A stretch of DNA of 58,277 bases from Thermoleophilia bacterium (lineage in GTDB: Bacteria > Actinomycetota > Thermoleophilia > Gaiellales > Gaiellaceae). Below the pieces are notes generated by a model, which did no database searches, was not told the DNA's origin, and saw only the letters and a program-made list of their open reading frames with translations. Numbering within the stretch: position 1 is the first letter of the stretch; each line of letters starts with the position of its first letter. The position numbers and the translations under genes are program-made. The stretch covers positions 1-58,277 of the forward strand of contig SHVL01000012.1 in assembly GCA_009694305.1 (NCBI GenBank), read 5' to 3'. Positions 8,229 to 17,434 of this stretch are shown here, piece by piece.

Positions 8229-9410
8229 GTGAAGAGAGTCGGACCCCACCCGCCCGGCCTGGTGCTTGCAGCCGCAGCCGGCGCCCAGGCAGCCGTGGCG
8301 TTCGTGAGCATTGGCCTGCCTGCGATCGGTCCCGAGCTCAGCCGGAGCTTTCAGCTCAGCCTCGCCGAGCTCGGCGCCGTGCTCACGGCCGAGCTGTTCG
8401 GCTCCGGTCTCACGTTGATCGCAGCGGGGATGGCCGTCGATCGCTTCGGCACCAGAGCACCGATACTTGCAGGGACAGCCCTCGGGGTAGCGGGGCTCGG
8501 CGTTGCCGCGACTGCCGGGTCGGCGGCTGTGCTGGTCACGGCGCTCGTCGTGTCGGGTGTCGGCTCGGCCGTCGTCCCGATCGCCGGCACCGGAGCGCTC
8601 TTCCGTGCCTATCCGCCCGCACAGCGCGGCTGGGCGCTCGGAGTCCGCCAGATGTCCGTGCCGCTCGGGGGGACGATCGCGGCGCTCGCCATGCCGGCCC
8701 TCGAGGACTACGGGGGTATCGGGCTGACGCTCGGTGTGGCGGCGGTCGTGGTCGCGATCACCGGTCTGTTCTTCGCCTACGTCACCGCGGATCCACCACG
8801 ACTCTCGTCCGCACGAGTGCACCAGCCGCTGAGAAACATCTGGCGTACCCCCGGCATGCAACGTCTGCTCACCGTTGCCGCCTTGTACATCGTCGTGCTG
8901 CAGGCGGTGTTGGCCTTCACGGTGCCGGCAGCGCGCGCAGCCGGGCTGACGGCCTTCGCCGCGTCGGCCACGTTCTTCGTCGTCAACGTTTCCGCGATGG
9001 TGTCCCGCATCGCCTGGGGCCACGTCGCCGACAGGTCGGGCGGCTCACGACGAGCGCGAACGCTCGTCGAGGTAGGGATCGTTGCGGCGGTGGGGGCTCT
9101 GCTCTTCACGCTCGCACTGCACTTCGGAGCCGTGGTGGTGATCCCCGCCGCCGTGCTGTTCGGCTTCGGCGCTCTGGGCTGGAACGCCCTGGTGTACGTC
9201 AGCGCCGGAGAGCGCGCCGCGCCCGAGTTGGCCGCACGGTCGGTCGCCGTGGCGGCAACCGTCGTCTTCCTGATCGGCGCCATCTCGACGCCTCTCCTCG
9301 GCGCGCTTGCCTCCCACGCCGGCTGGGATGTCTTCTGGATCGTGACGGCCGTGCTCGCAACGGCGGGCGCCCTCGTCGCTGCGACCCTGCCGGCAACCGT
9401 AGTGCGCTAG
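8229..9410 (+). CDS. major facilitator superfamily transporter
   Basis: About 393 aa with some 12 hydrophobic segments. After the second segment comes DRFGTRAPILAG, close to the MFS loop motif GxxxDRxGRR, and a second copy-like loop DRSGGSRRARTL follows the central region. GTG 8229 is preferred because GATAAT (8216-8221) ends 7 nt before it, giving a leaderless mRNA; ATG 8220 is an alternative in the same frame. The substrate is unknown; small organic acids or amides would fit the neighbours. It is divergent from the helical protein at 7794. Confidence 0.85.
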   Translation: MKRVGPHPPGLVLAAAAGAQAAVAFVSIGLPAIGPELSRSFQLSLAELGAVLTAELFGSGLTLIAAGMAVDRFGTRAPILAGTALGVAGLGVAATAGSAAVLVTALVVSGVGSAVVPIAGTGALFRAYPPAQRGWALGVRQMSVPLGGTIAALAMPALEDYGGIGLTLGVAAVVVAITGLFFAYVTADPPRLSSARVHQPLRNIWRTPGMQRLLTVAALYIVVLQAVLAFTVPAARAAGLTAFAASATFFVVNVSAMVSRIAWGHVADRSGGSRRARTLVEVGIVAAVGALLFTLALHFGAVVVIPAAVLFGFGALGWNALVYVSAGERAAPELAARSVAVAATVVFLIGAISTPLLGALASHAGWDVFWIVTAVLATAGALVAATLPATVVR

Positions 9411-9564
9411 TGCGGTGTCTCGCAACGTTGCGCCTGTTTGCCCTACAGGCTGGTCATCGTTCCGGCTGCTCCCGGGACAGGCTGCGCCAGTCCCCTACGG
9501 GGTTTCCGGTCCAATGTTTCGGGACGTCGGACCGCTCCTCGACGCCGCGAGCGCGAAGACGAGG

Positions 9565-10251
9565 TTACGGGGCAGCGCGCGCCGGAACTGGCCGAGGACT
9601 GCCCGCGCGCTCCGCTCCGAAGAATGCGACCTCCGAGAAGCGGAGCGCTTGCAGCTCCGCTACGGCGCAGACGCCGGCGACGCACTCCGTGCCTGCCTCA
9701 CCTGCCAGGAAAGGGCCGATCGCGGACCACGGCTCGTCCAGCAGCCCTCGGGCCGCGAGCGCCCGGTACATGCTGGGCACGTGTTGCGTGAGGTAGGCCG
9801 CTCGGATCTCGCCGAAGAGAGCATGCTCGCCGCGCTCGTCTGGAACGGGGCTGTCGGGAACCGGTCCGGGCGGGGGCAGTCCCGGTGGCGGCAGCGGCTG
9901 CAGGGGGAGAACGCCGTCGAGCGCCAGTCCGAGCGACGTCACGATGAGCAGCAGAGCGGGCAGCTCCTGTGCGAACGGGGCGACCGCGTCCACGCCGCCG
10001 TTGCTCGGCCGGTAGGAGAGATCAGACTCGGCACGCTTCCGCAATCGTGCAAGTGCCTCTCCCGTTCGTGGATCGTCGTAGATCGCGCGCGCCTGCAGCC
10101 ACGCCGGGACGAGCGCCTCCGGGTCCGGCGCGAGTGCCTTGAAGATCGCCGGTACGAACTCCATCCGCGCCCTGACGTCACGGAAGACGGAGGCGACGAC
10201 GCCGTCCGCTTCGTCCTCGTAGCGGAGCGTGAATCCCGACGTTGGCGGCAC
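9565..10251 (-). CDS. putative halocarboxylic acid dehalogenase DehI-like protein
   Basis: 228 aa from GTG 10251, which has TACAGT (10261-10266, minus strand) 9 nt upstream and so is probably leaderless; a longer frame begins at GTG 10296. The order of helices and segments such as FRDVRARMEFVPAIFKAL, DPEALVPAWLQAR and HVPSMYRALAARGLL resembles the DehI family (hydrolytic removal of halogen from 2-haloacids). DehI proteins carry two repeats of about 130 aa; here both appear but shorter, with a proline-rich linker near residue 130 (LPPPGLPPPG). Family call is moderate and activity is unproven. Confidence 0.5.
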   Translation of the reverse strand: MPPTSGFTLRYEDEADGVVASVFRDVRARMEFVPAIFKALAPDPEALVPAWLQARAIYDDPRTGEALARLRKRAESDLSYRPSNGGVDAVAPFAQELPALLLIVTSLGLALDGVLPLQPLPPPGLPPPGPVPDSPVPDERGEHALFGEIRAAYLTQHVPSMYRALAARGLLDEPWSAIGPFLAGEAGTECVAGVCAVAELQALRFSEVAFFGAERAGSPRPVPARAAP

Positions 10252-10339
10252 GAGACCGATACTGTATGTTCGAGCCTGTGGCGCAGGTACCAACACGAAC
10301 TGGCGATCGCATGTGCAGGGCTAGCAGCGCGGGATTACC

Positions 10340-11083
10340 GTGATCGTCCGCAATGCCGGCGACGCGTGGCACGTCGTTCTTCAGACGGATCACGCCGATG
10401 TCTCGGGCGGCTGCGCGCGAGAGTGGGCCGACACGGGCGCGCGGCACTCGTCGCTGGTCGTAGCCGCCGAGCGCCACGACGACGGCTGGGCCGTCTGGGA
10501 GCAGTCTCCGATGATGGACGCCGACACAGGCAGGCCACTCAACTTCCTCGACGTCCCGGTGCCTGCTCACCTCGCGTTCTACCGTGCAGGCATTGCTGCG
10601 ATCACCGACGAGGACCCCTACGCCGGCCTGCTCGTGTCTATGCACGGCGCCGGCATCTACCGCCAGCGCTACGGAACCCAGCCGGAGCTCAAGCTCAGCC
10701 GGGCGGAAGAGGCCAAGGATCTCGTCGAGGCCTTCGTTGCAGAGCAGGAAGCCTCGCACCCCGTCCGGCGCGGCGAGATCGGCGTCTCGGAGGAGGAGAG
10801 CTGGGCCGACTACCATCGGCTCCAGGTCTACGACCGGTTCTCGCTCTTCTTCTGCCTCAGGGATCTCGATGCCGGGGAGAGCGACGACATCGGGGGGTAC
10901 AGGCTCGAGCCGATCGGCCAGGGACGTGTGCGCATGGACCCCTACCCGTTCCTCTCGGACACAGCGGGCTTCACGCTTCTGCGCCGCGTTCTCCCCAAGC
11001 GGCGGCGGACGATCGACGAGCTCAGGCACGAGCTCCTGGCCACTACGGCCGAACGCCTGGAGATCCAGGTCGAGCCGGGTTAG
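10340..11083 (+). CDS. DUF3891 family protein
   Basis: 247 aa, soluble. Segments such as HDDGWAVWE, LVSMHGAGIY and DRFSLFFC match my recollection of the uncharacterised DUF3891 family, whose conserved His/Asp-rich segments suggest metal-dependent hydrolase activity, though none is established. Start GTG 10340 has no strong Shine-Dalgarno. It is divergent from the DehI-like gene by 88 bp and is followed 80 bp later by an alpha/beta hydrolase and a permease, so it may begin that transport/hydrolysis unit. Confidence 0.7.
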   Translation: MIVRNAGDAWHVVLQTDHADVSGGCAREWADTGARHSSLVVAAERHDDGWAVWEQSPMMDADTGRPLNFLDVPVPAHLAFYRAGIAAITDEDPYAGLLVSMHGAGIYRQRYGTQPELKLSRAEEAKDLVEAFVAEQEASHPVRRGEIGVSEEESWADYHRLQVYDRFSLFFCLRDLDAGESDDIGGYRLEPIGQGRVRMDPYPFLSDTAGFTLLRRVLPKRRRTIDELRHELLATTAERLEIQVEPG

Positions 11084-11163
11084 GCCGTTGGCCAGCAGCC
11101 GGCGAATCGTCAGCGGAGAGGCTGGTGCGGTAGGCTTGTCGCTCACGACGCGAGGAGGTGGCT

Positions 11164-12027
11164 ATGGAGGGCATGATCGACGTCAACGGGGTCAGGCTCT
11201 GGCACCGGATCTCCGGTGACGGAGAGCCGGTCGTGCAGATCCACGGGGCCGGATTCGGGCACTTCAACTTCGACCCCGCGACACCGGTGCTCTCGAAGCA
11301 GTTCAGGGTGATCGACTTCGACATGCGCGGCTACGGGCAGTCGGACAAGCCGCTACAGCACTACGACATGGAGGTCTGGGCCGATGACGTCGCGGGGCTC
11401 CTGGGCGCGCTCGGGATCGAGCGGGCCCATGTCCACGGCACCTCGATGGGCGGAATGATCGCGACGGTGTTTGCCGGCAAGTACCCGGAGCGCACGACGT
11501 CGGTCGTGATCAACTGCGCCGCCGCCCGCCTGGGTGTTACGGGGCGCCTGATCTTCAAGAACTGGATCGATATCGCGACCATGGACCCGGCCGGGCCCGG
11601 CAGCCGGCTCCTCGCCGAGCTGATCACCTGGCAGGCGCTGTCGAAGACGTTCCTGGAGGAGCAGGGCGCCGAAGAGCTGATCACGACGATCCAGACGATC
11701 CTCCGTGACTCCAACCAGCTCGAGGTGTACTGCGCCGCCTGCCAGGCGATGTGCGACATGGACATCACGGCCTGGCTCCCGCTCATCACCTCGCCGGCGC
11801 TCGTGCTCGGCGGCGACGAGGACCTGATGACGCCGTGGGACCAGGGCCCGCATGGCGTGGGCCAGGAGGGCATCTACCGTGGGATTGCAGGCGCCGAGAA
11901 GCACGTCGTGCGCGGCTCGGGCCATTCGACCATCTTCGACAACACGGAGGAGCACACCCGCGTCGTGACCGACTTCTTCCACCGCTCGAGCGGCGCGACC
12001 GCGACGGCGGCTGCCCCTTCGGCGTAG
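11164..12027 (+). CDS. alpha/beta hydrolase
   Basis: 287 aa. Nucleophile elbow GTSMGG with Ser at about residue 94, oxyanion-side HGAGFGH, FDMRGYGQSDKP typical of lid-proximal strands, and the catalytic His in GSGHSTIFD near the C-terminus. Predicted esterase, amidase or C-C hydrolase. ATG 11164 sits 5-6 nt after a clear GAGGAGG; GTG 11158 overlaps that site and is unlikely. It is followed 9 bp later by the NCS1 permease, suggesting that imported compound and hydrolase belong together. A paralogue with the same GTSMGGMIA elbow is at 38734-39561. Confidence 0.9.
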   Translation: MEGMIDVNGVRLWHRISGDGEPVVQIHGAGFGHFNFDPATPVLSKQFRVIDFDMRGYGQSDKPLQHYDMEVWADDVAGLLGALGIERAHVHGTSMGGMIATVFAGKYPERTTSVVINCAAARLGVTGRLIFKNWIDIATMDPAGPGSRLLAELITWQALSKTFLEEQGAEELITTIQTILRDSNQLEVYCAACQAMCDMDITAWLPLITSPALVLGGDEDLMTPWDQGPHGVGQEGIYRGIAGAEKHVVRGSGHSTIFDNTEEHTRVVTDFFHRSSGATATAAAPSA

Positions 12028-12036
12028 GGGCACCAG

Positions 12037-13416
12037 ATGCCTTCGATCGAGGAGTTCGGCATCGAGCCGGTACCCGCAGAGCTCCGCACCACGGGCTGGC
12101 GTGACCTGTTCGCGATCAACTTCACGTTCTTCCTCAACCCGGTCATGTACGTGCTCGGTGCGCTCGCGGTCGTCGCCGGCGGGCTACCGCTCTGGTGGGC
12201 CGTGGCAGCCATGGTCACCGGGCAGGCGCTCGCCTTCGCCATGCTCACCGTGGTCGCGCAGCCCGGCGTCGATTACGGGCTCCCGGGCCAGGTCGCGATG
12301 CGCTCGCACCTGGGCTTCTGGGGGGCACGCCTGCTCTCGTCCCCGTACCGGGTCGTGGCGTCGACCTACTGGTTCGCCGCGCAGGCGCTGACGGCCGGTC
12401 TCGGTGCCCAGGCGATCTACGAGGCGATGACCGGGGACCGCCTGCCGCTCGTACCGCTCGCGCTTGCCTTCGCCGTTGTCCACGCCACGTTCGCCGTACT
12501 CGGCTTCGACGTGATGCGATGGCTCCTGCGCGGCGTGCTGCCCGTGTCGCTCGCGTTCACCGGCGTTCTCATCGCCCTCTACCTGACGACCGACAACCCG
12601 AGGTATGCGGTGAGTCGCGTCTTCGACTCGCCCGACCAGCACCTGACCTGGACGGGCTTCGCGACCTACGTGACGGTGATGTGCGGCGCGTCGCTCACCT
12701 TCGTCACCAACGTGGCCGACTTCTGCCGCTACACGCCGACCCGGCGTGACATGCGCATCGGGCTCATCACCTCGGCTCTCGCCTCGGCTGCAGTGACCAC
12801 CTTCGTCGGCGGCTACGCGGCCGCTGCGACCGGCGAGACGAACCCCTTCGTCGCCGTCGCCGACCTGACCTCGAGCAACGTGCTGCTCGTCGCGTTCCTG
12901 GTTGCGATCGTCGTTCAGGGGCTCGCTGCGAACATCACCAACGTCTACACCGCGGGCCTTTCCCTGGTGAACTCCGTTCCACGGCTCGGCCGGGTGTGGG
13001 CGACGATCGTCGCCGCCATGGCTGCGGTCACGCTGTCGGCCTTCCCGGACTTCGTCAACCACGCGCAGCGCTGGATCACGCATCTCGGCAACCTCGCGGC
13101 GCCGTTGACGGGGGTCATCCTGGCCGATTACCTGTTCGTCAAGCGGCAGCGGATCGACGTCGAGGGGCTGTTCGACCCGCAGGGACCCTACCGGTACCTG
13201 AACGGGGTCAACGTCGCCGCTCTGCTGGCGGTCGGCGTCGGCGCCTGCGCCTACTACGCCGTGCCCCCGAGCTGGGTGAAGGTCGTCTGGGGAGTCGGCG
13301 TGGGCTCGGCGGTGTACCTCTCGATCGTCGTCGCGGTGCGCCTGGCGGCCTCGCTCTTCCCCTCCTCGAGGCGCAGGAGCGCGAGGTGCGGGCGCTCGAG
13401 GCGCCCAGCGAGCTGA
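12037..13416 (+). CDS. NCS1-family nucleobase/hydantoin/allantoin-type permease, C-terminus probably frameshifted
   Basis: 459 aa, 12 hydrophobic segments. N-terminal RTTGWRDLFAINFTFFLNP, the early loop with GLPGQVAMRSHLGFWG, and LANIT-like segments in TM8 fit cytosine/purine/uracil/allantoin (NCS1) permeases that import nucleobases, hydantoins or allantoin by cation symport. That suits the hydantoinase-rich region. Oddity: after ASLFP (about 13360) the annotated frame ends in an Arg/Ser-rich tail, whereas the -1 frame continues as LLEAQEREVRALEAP to a stop at 13448 and looks like a normal cytoplasmic tail. One extra C in the CCCC run at about 13359-13362 would join them. See findings. Confidence 0.88.
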   Translation: MPSIEEFGIEPVPAELRTTGWRDLFAINFTFFLNPVMYVLGALAVVAGGLPLWWAVAAMVTGQALAFAMLTVVAQPGVDYGLPGQVAMRSHLGFWGARLLSSPYRVVASTYWFAAQALTAGLGAQAIYEAMTGDRLPLVPLALAFAVVHATFAVLGFDVMRWLLRGVLPVSLAFTGVLIALYLTTDNPRYAVSRVFDSPDQHLTWTGFATYVTVMCGASLTFVTNVADFCRYTPTRRDMRIGLITSALASAAVTTFVGGYAAAATGETNPFVAVADLTSSNVLLVAFLVAIVVQGLAANITNVYTAGLSLVNSVPRLGRVWATIVAAMAAVTLSAFPDFVNHAQRWITHLGNLAAPLTGVILADYLFVKRQRIDVEGLFDPQGPYRYLNGVNVAALLAVGVGACAYYAVPPSWVKVVWGVGVGSAVYLSIVVAVRLAASLFPSSRRRSARCGRSRRPAS

Positions 13417-13463
13417 GCACCAGGCTCGCGAGGTGGCTCGATCTCTAGGATCGGCGAATCGGC

Positions 13464-13667
13464 ATGCTCGAGAAGGCGCTTCGCGCGGCCCAGAGGCAGA
13501 ACTTCCGTACGCTGAGCGTGGCGTACGTCGACTTCATCCTTGCGGGGCCGGAGACTGCTCGTCTCGGGAGCGCGATCGGCATCCCTCACCCACATTCGAC
13601 CTTGACTTTGGCAAGCGGCAGCTGTTACTTTATACAAGAATCATACCACGGTCGGACTAAACAATAG
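13464..13667 (+). CDS. short ORF, possible truncated gene (67 codons)
   Basis: Starts at ATG 13464. The first 45 residues (MLEKALRAAQRQNFRTLSVA and YVDFILAGPETARLG) read like genuine protein with strong third-position GC, but codons after about 13590 are atypical and run through the promoter at 13602-13631. It may be a small gene whose original end has been replaced, or a remnant. No family recognised and no ribosome binding site seen. Together with the promoter and leader it fills the 355-bp gap between the permease stop and the ABC operon. Confidence 0.3.
   Translation: MLEKALRAAQRQNFRTLSVAYVDFILAGPETARLGSAIGIPHPHSTLTLASGSCYFIQESYHGRTKQ
13602..13631 (+). promoter_or_regulatory. sigma70-like promoter of the ABC importer operon
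   Basis: TTGACT at 13602-13607 and TACTTT at 13626-13631 (spacing 18; TTACTT at 17 is an equal reading) lie in a locally AT-rich patch unlike the surrounding DNA. Transcription would start near 13638, giving a leader of about 135 nt before ATG 13772. TTATACAA just downstream could be part of an operator. In the leader I see a short hairpin around CCTCGCGAGG (13738-13747) but no recognisable riboswitch. Confidence 0.55.
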
Positions 13668-13771
13668 TTCTTGCGGCACGGGCATCGACGATGACTGGTC
13701 GCAGCTGGCGTTGACCGCCCCAATGCACTGCCGAGATCCTCGCGAGGCGACGAGGGAGAGGAGTCGAGAAC

Positions 13772-15292
13772 ATGAGTGAAGAATGGGAGTACGATCCCTA
13801 CGAGTACGCCAAGGAACTGGCGGAGGGCCAGGATCTCGCCCGCAGCGATTTCTCTGAGCCTCGCAAGACGGAGGACCAGCGCGGGGGCATCAGCCGTCGT
13901 GAGCTGCTGGTCAGGGGCGGCGCCGCCGCCGCCGCGGTCGGCGGCCTCGGCGCACTTGCAGGTCCTGCAGCTGCAGCGACCTCGAAATCCGGCGCGTTCA
14001 CGGGCACGCTCAGGGTGCTCAGCCTCGGCGTCGAATTTCCGAACGGAGTGCAGGCGGAGGCGGAGAAGGCCCTCGGTTTCAAGTTCCAGGTCTCGCTCGC
14101 CGACTCCGGCACCATGGTGCAGAAGATGATCACCTCGCCGAAAACTTTCGACATCTTCGGCGGCTACAACTACCAGTACATGCAGGGCTGGCCGGCGAAC
14201 ACCATGCTGCCGGTCGACCGGACGAGGGTGAAGGCCTGGATGACCAACTACAAGCTCTTCCGGTACGGGAAGGTCAACCCGGCCGCCAAGGGCTGCACCT
14301 ACGGACAGGGCAACGCACCCTTACGGGCGCTGTACGTCGACGAGAACCGCAGCACGGGGCTGCCGCTCAGCCCCTCGCATCCCATCGGCAACAAGTCAAT
14401 CGTGGAATGGATCAACGAGAGGACTGGCAAGCCGTACGTCGGCAAGGCCGAGCCGAGATATATCATCGGCGCACCGGCCCATTTCAACATGGACTCGATG
14501 GGCTATAGCGGCGACGTCATCAAGAAGGAGCCGGGCCAGATGTCGTGGGCGGAGCTCCTGAACAAGAAGTGGGCGGGACGGGTCGCCGTGCTCAAGGATC
14601 CGGGCATCATCTGCGCCGACCTCGGTAACGCCGTCCAGGCCCTCGGCCTGATGAAGTTCCGCAACCTCGGCGACATGACGAGGCCGGAGATGGACCGGCT
14701 ATTCAAGATCCTGACCGTGTACCGGAAGGCCGGACAGTTCAGGGCCTTCTGGGCGTCGTTCACGGAGTCGGTCAACTTGATGGCCTCGAAGGAGGTCGTG
14801 ATCGAGTCGATGTGGTCGCCCGCCGTGGCGCTGCTCGTCGCGCAGGGTGTCAACGTTCGGTACGCTTCGCCGCCGGAGGGCTTCCGCGGCTGGTCTAGCG
14901 CCACCGGCATCGCCAAGCATGTCGCCGAGGATCCTGCCAAGGTGCAGGCCGCCTACGACTACATCAACTGGATGAACGAGGGCTGGTTCGGCGGTGCGAT
15001 CATGCGCCAGGGCTACTACATCTCGAACGGCATCCAGCTCCGGAGCTGGATCAACTCGCCGGCAGGAAAGGCCGCCGGTTACAGCCCCGACGAGTACGCC
15101 TTCTGGTACGGCGGCGCCCCGGCCGCAACCGACCTGCCGGGTATCACCGGCAACGTCGGTGACGTCAAGAAGGGCCAGGTTCGCGACGGAGGCGGGTTCG
15201 TCAAGCGCGCGTGCAAGTACACGGCGTGGAACTCGTACTTCCGCCACAGCGTGTACCAGGTCAAGAAGACCAACGAGTTCCTCAGCGCCTAG
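13772..15292 (+). CDS. Tat-exported extracellular solute-binding protein of a PotD-type ABC importer
   Basis: 506 aa. A twin-arginine signal is visible: ISRRELLVRGG with Arg42-Arg43, then a hydrophobic Ala/Gly stretch and an AAA cleavage region near residue 69. The n-region of about 41 residues before the twin arginines is unusually long. The mature part resembles the spermidine/putrescine (PotD) and family-1 type binding proteins, with a Trp/Tyr-rich ligand region. ATG 13772 has a good GAGAGGAG site. First gene of binding protein-ATPase-permease-permease, an entire importer. The ligand may be a polyamine, opine or other small cationic or amide compound; it is larger than typical PotD (about 350 aa). 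Confidence 0.88.
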   Translation: MSEEWEYDPYEYAKELAEGQDLARSDFSEPRKTEDQRGGISRRELLVRGGAAAAAVGGLGALAGPAAAATSKSGAFTGTLRVLSLGVEFPNGVQAEAEKALGFKFQVSLADSGTMVQKMITSPKTFDIFGGYNYQYMQGWPANTMLPVDRTRVKAWMTNYKLFRYGKVNPAAKGCTYGQGNAPLRALYVDENRSTGLPLSPSHPIGNKSIVEWINERTGKPYVGKAEPRYIIGAPAHFNMDSMGYSGDVIKKEPGQMSWAELLNKKWAGRVAVLKDPGIICADLGNAVQALGLMKFRNLGDMTRPEMDRLFKILTVYRKAGQFRAFWASFTESVNLMASKEVVIESMWSPAVALLVAQGVNVRYASPPEGFRGWSSATGIAKHVAEDPAKVQAAYDYINWMNEGWFGGAIMRQGYYISNGIQLRSWINSPAGKAAGYSPDEYAFWYGGAPAATDLPGITGNVGDVKKGQVRDGGGFVKRACKYTAWNSYFRHSVYQVKKTNEFLSA

Positions 15293-15316
15293 AGCTGCAT
15301 GTCTGAGGAACCAGTG

Positions 15317-16444
15317 ATGGCAACCGAGGGGGCGGCAACCGCCGTCCCCTCTTCTTCGGGTGTCTCCGGGCTCGACCTCGTCAAACTGACGAAGGTGTTC
15401 CCCGGGGGGGGCGTCGCCGTCAGTGACGTCAACCTGCACGTCGACCACGGCGAGTACGTCGTGCTCCTCGGCCCGTCGGGTTGCGGCAAGACGACGACGC
15501 TGCGCATGATCGGCGGCCACGAGTTCCCGACGAGCGGCGACATCCTGCTCGACGGAGAGTCCCTCGTCTATATGCAGCCGCACAAGCGGCCGACAACGAC
15601 GGTCTTCCAGCACTTCGCGCTCTTCCCCCACCGCACCGTGCTCCAGAATGTCGAGTTCGGGCTCAAGATGCACGGCGTCGGCAAGGAGGAGCGACGCAAG
15701 ACATCCCTCGAGGCCCTCGAGATGGTCGGCCTGGAGCAGCTCTCGGATCGATACCCCCGCGCGCTCTCCGGCGGCCAGCAGCAGCGCGTCGCGCTGGCGC
15801 GGGTCCTCGTCACGAAGCCGACCGCGCTCCTTCTCGACGAGCCCCTCGGCGATCTCGACCGCCTGCTCCAGCTGCGCATGCGCGTCGAGCTGCGGAACCT
15901 CCAGCGCCAACTCGGCCTCATGTTCCTCCACGTTACGCACAACCAGGAAGAGGCCCTCTCGATGGCCGACCGGATCGTCGTCATGAACGACGCTCGCATC
16001 CATCAGATCGCGGACCCGCTCACGATCGCCACGAAGCCGGCCACCGAGCTCGTCGCACGGTTCATGGGAGACAACAACATCATCCGGGGCAAGGTGGTCG
16101 AGCGCGAGGGCACCCGGCTCGTGGTCGAGGACGACCACGGTGTCCGTGTGAGTGTTCAGGCGCCTGGAGAGGCGACTTCGGTGGGCGAGCCCGCCATGGT
16201 CGCAGTGCGCGCGGCTGCCGTCGAGGTTGTCGAAAACGTTGGTGGGCCGGCGCTCAATTCGGCCGAGTGCGAGATCGTCTTCGTCGAGTTCCTCGGCGAC
16301 CTGGTCAAGCTGCACTTGACCGTCGGGGGCGAGCGGATGCTGGCGAAGGTGCCCGGAGAGCGCTATCCGTCCTTCCGGGGCAGAGAGGGCGAGAAGATCC
16401 GGATCTCCTGGAGGGAGGACGATGGGCAGCTCCTCCACGCCTGA
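15317..16444 (+). CDS. ABC transporter ATP-binding protein, PotA-type
   Basis: About 375 aa. Walker A GPSGCGKTTT, Q-loop FQHFALFPH, signature LSGGQQQR, Walker B ALLLDEP, D-loop LGDLD and switch His in HVTHNQEEAL are all intact. The C-terminal third is a TOBE-like regulatory domain as in PotA/MalK-type ATPases. ATG 15317 is preferred because GAGGAA at 15305-15310 is well spaced; ATG 15299 would add six residues and has a poor site. It powers the importer with the two downstream permeases; its last 23 bases overlap the first permease gene. Confidence 0.93.
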   Translation: MATEGAATAVPSSSGVSGLDLVKLTKVFPGGGVAVSDVNLHVDHGEYVVLLGPSGCGKTTTLRMIGGHEFPTSGDILLDGESLVYMQPHKRPTTTVFQHFALFPHRTVLQNVEFGLKMHGVGKEERRKTSLEALEMVGLEQLSDRYPRALSGGQQQRVALARVLVTKPTALLLDEPLGDLDRLLQLRMRVELRNLQRQLGLMFLHVTHNQEEALSMADRIVVMNDARIHQIADPLTIATKPATELVARFMGDNNIIRGKVVEREGTRLVVEDDHGVRVSVQAPGEATSVGEPAMVAVRAAAVEVVENVGGPALNSAECEIVFVEFLGDLVKLHLTVGGERMLAKVPGERYPSFRGREGEKIRISWREDDGQLLHA

Positions 16445-17432
16445 GCCGCCGCCTCTCGATGACGCCACTCTCGTCGCCCTCGACGAGGTGGAGGAGGGGG
16501 AGGCGATCCTTGCCCAGCAGGCCGACACCGGTGAGGTCGCCCACGAGGCGACGCTCGGCGGGGAGGAGGCAGGGGGAGGTCGCGGTTGGGCCACGGCGGC
16601 ATGGGGCGCGCCCGGGTTCGCCTGGCTCGGGTTCTTCCTGCTCGCGCCGCTCATCTTCATCGTGCTCGTCAGCTTCTGGACGCGCACCGACATCGGCTTT
16701 TCGAAGACGTGGACACTCGACAACTACAGCCAGCTCTTCCACGACCAGACCTACTGGCACAACATGCTGACGAGCTTCGAGACGTCGTTGATCGCAGTCT
16801 TCCTCTGCCTGTTGATCGGCTTCCCCGTCGCCTACTTCCTGGCGCTCAAGGTCGAGAAGATGCAGTACCAGATCGGCCTCTTCGTCGTCGCCCTCGCGCC
16901 CTTCTGGACGAGCTTCCTTACGCGCTCGGTCGCCTGGACGTACCCGCTAATGGGCCGTGAAGGGGCGCTCAACCAGGTGCTCACGAAGCTGGGAGTCTCG
17001 AGCCTCGACGATCCGCTCTTCGACATCGGCTTCTCCACCACGTCGGTACGACTGGCGATGGTGCAGCTCTACGTGCTGTTCATGGTCACGCCGCTCTTCT
17101 TCAACCTCTCCCAGCTCGACCGCACGGCCCTCGAGGCGGCACGTGATCTGGGCGGCAACTGGTTCAGCACGTTCCGTGCGGTGATCCTGCCGCAGATCAT
17201 GCCCGGCGTCGTGATCGGGTCGATCTTCATCTTCGTGCTCACCATGGGCGAGTACGGGACGGTGACGGTGATCGGCGGCAACGGGGTCTCGTCCGTCGGG
17301 ACGATCGTCCAATCGAAAGTGGTGGCGATCCAGTATCCGCAGGGGGCGGCTTCCGCGGTGCTCCTCCTACTGGCCCTGGTCGTGGGCGTGTTCGTGATCA
17401 CGCGATTCGCGAACCTCCGCAAGGAGCTCTGA
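16422..17432 (+). CDS. ABC transporter permease (PotB-type)
   Basis: 336 aa with an acidic cytoplasmic N-terminal extension of about 60 residues before the first membrane segment (FAWLGFFLLAPLIFIVLVSF). Six membrane segments are predicted, and the EAA loop is visible as LEAARDLGGNWFSTFRAVILP (core EAARDLGG). ATG 16422 follows GGAGGGAGGACG inside the ATPase gene, so the two are translationally coupled. The long acidic N-terminal tail is unusual for PotB-like permeases. Confidence 0.9.
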   Translation: MGSSSTPEPPPLDDATLVALDEVEEGEAILAQQADTGEVAHEATLGGEEAGGGRGWATAAWGAPGFAWLGFFLLAPLIFIVLVSFWTRTDIGFSKTWTLDNYSQLFHDQTYWHNMLTSFETSLIAVFLCLLIGFPVAYFLALKVEKMQYQIGLFVVALAPFWTSFLTRSVAWTYPLMGREGALNQVLTKLGVSSLDDPLFDIGFSTTSVRLAMVQLYVLFMVTPLFFNLSQLDRTALEAARDLGGNWFSTFRAVILPQIMPGVVIGSIFIFVLTMGEYGTVTVIGGNGVSSVGTIVQSKVVAIQYPQGAASAVLLLLALVVGVFVITRFANLRKEL

Positions 17433-17434
17433 CG

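Noticed and set aside
9411-9564. Possible tRNA or structured RNA between the MFS and DehI-like genes
   Set aside because: Short hairpins are present but no acceptor/T-arm pattern or conserved RNA motif could be confirmed.
13638-13771. Riboswitch in the ABC operon leader
   Set aside because: The 135-nt leader has only weak hairpins and no consensus of a known riboswitch class.
14699-16723. 674-codon open frame on the minus strand
   Set aside because: Antisense shadow of the binding protein and ABC ATPase genes; composition is Arg/Asp-rich with no recognisable domain.
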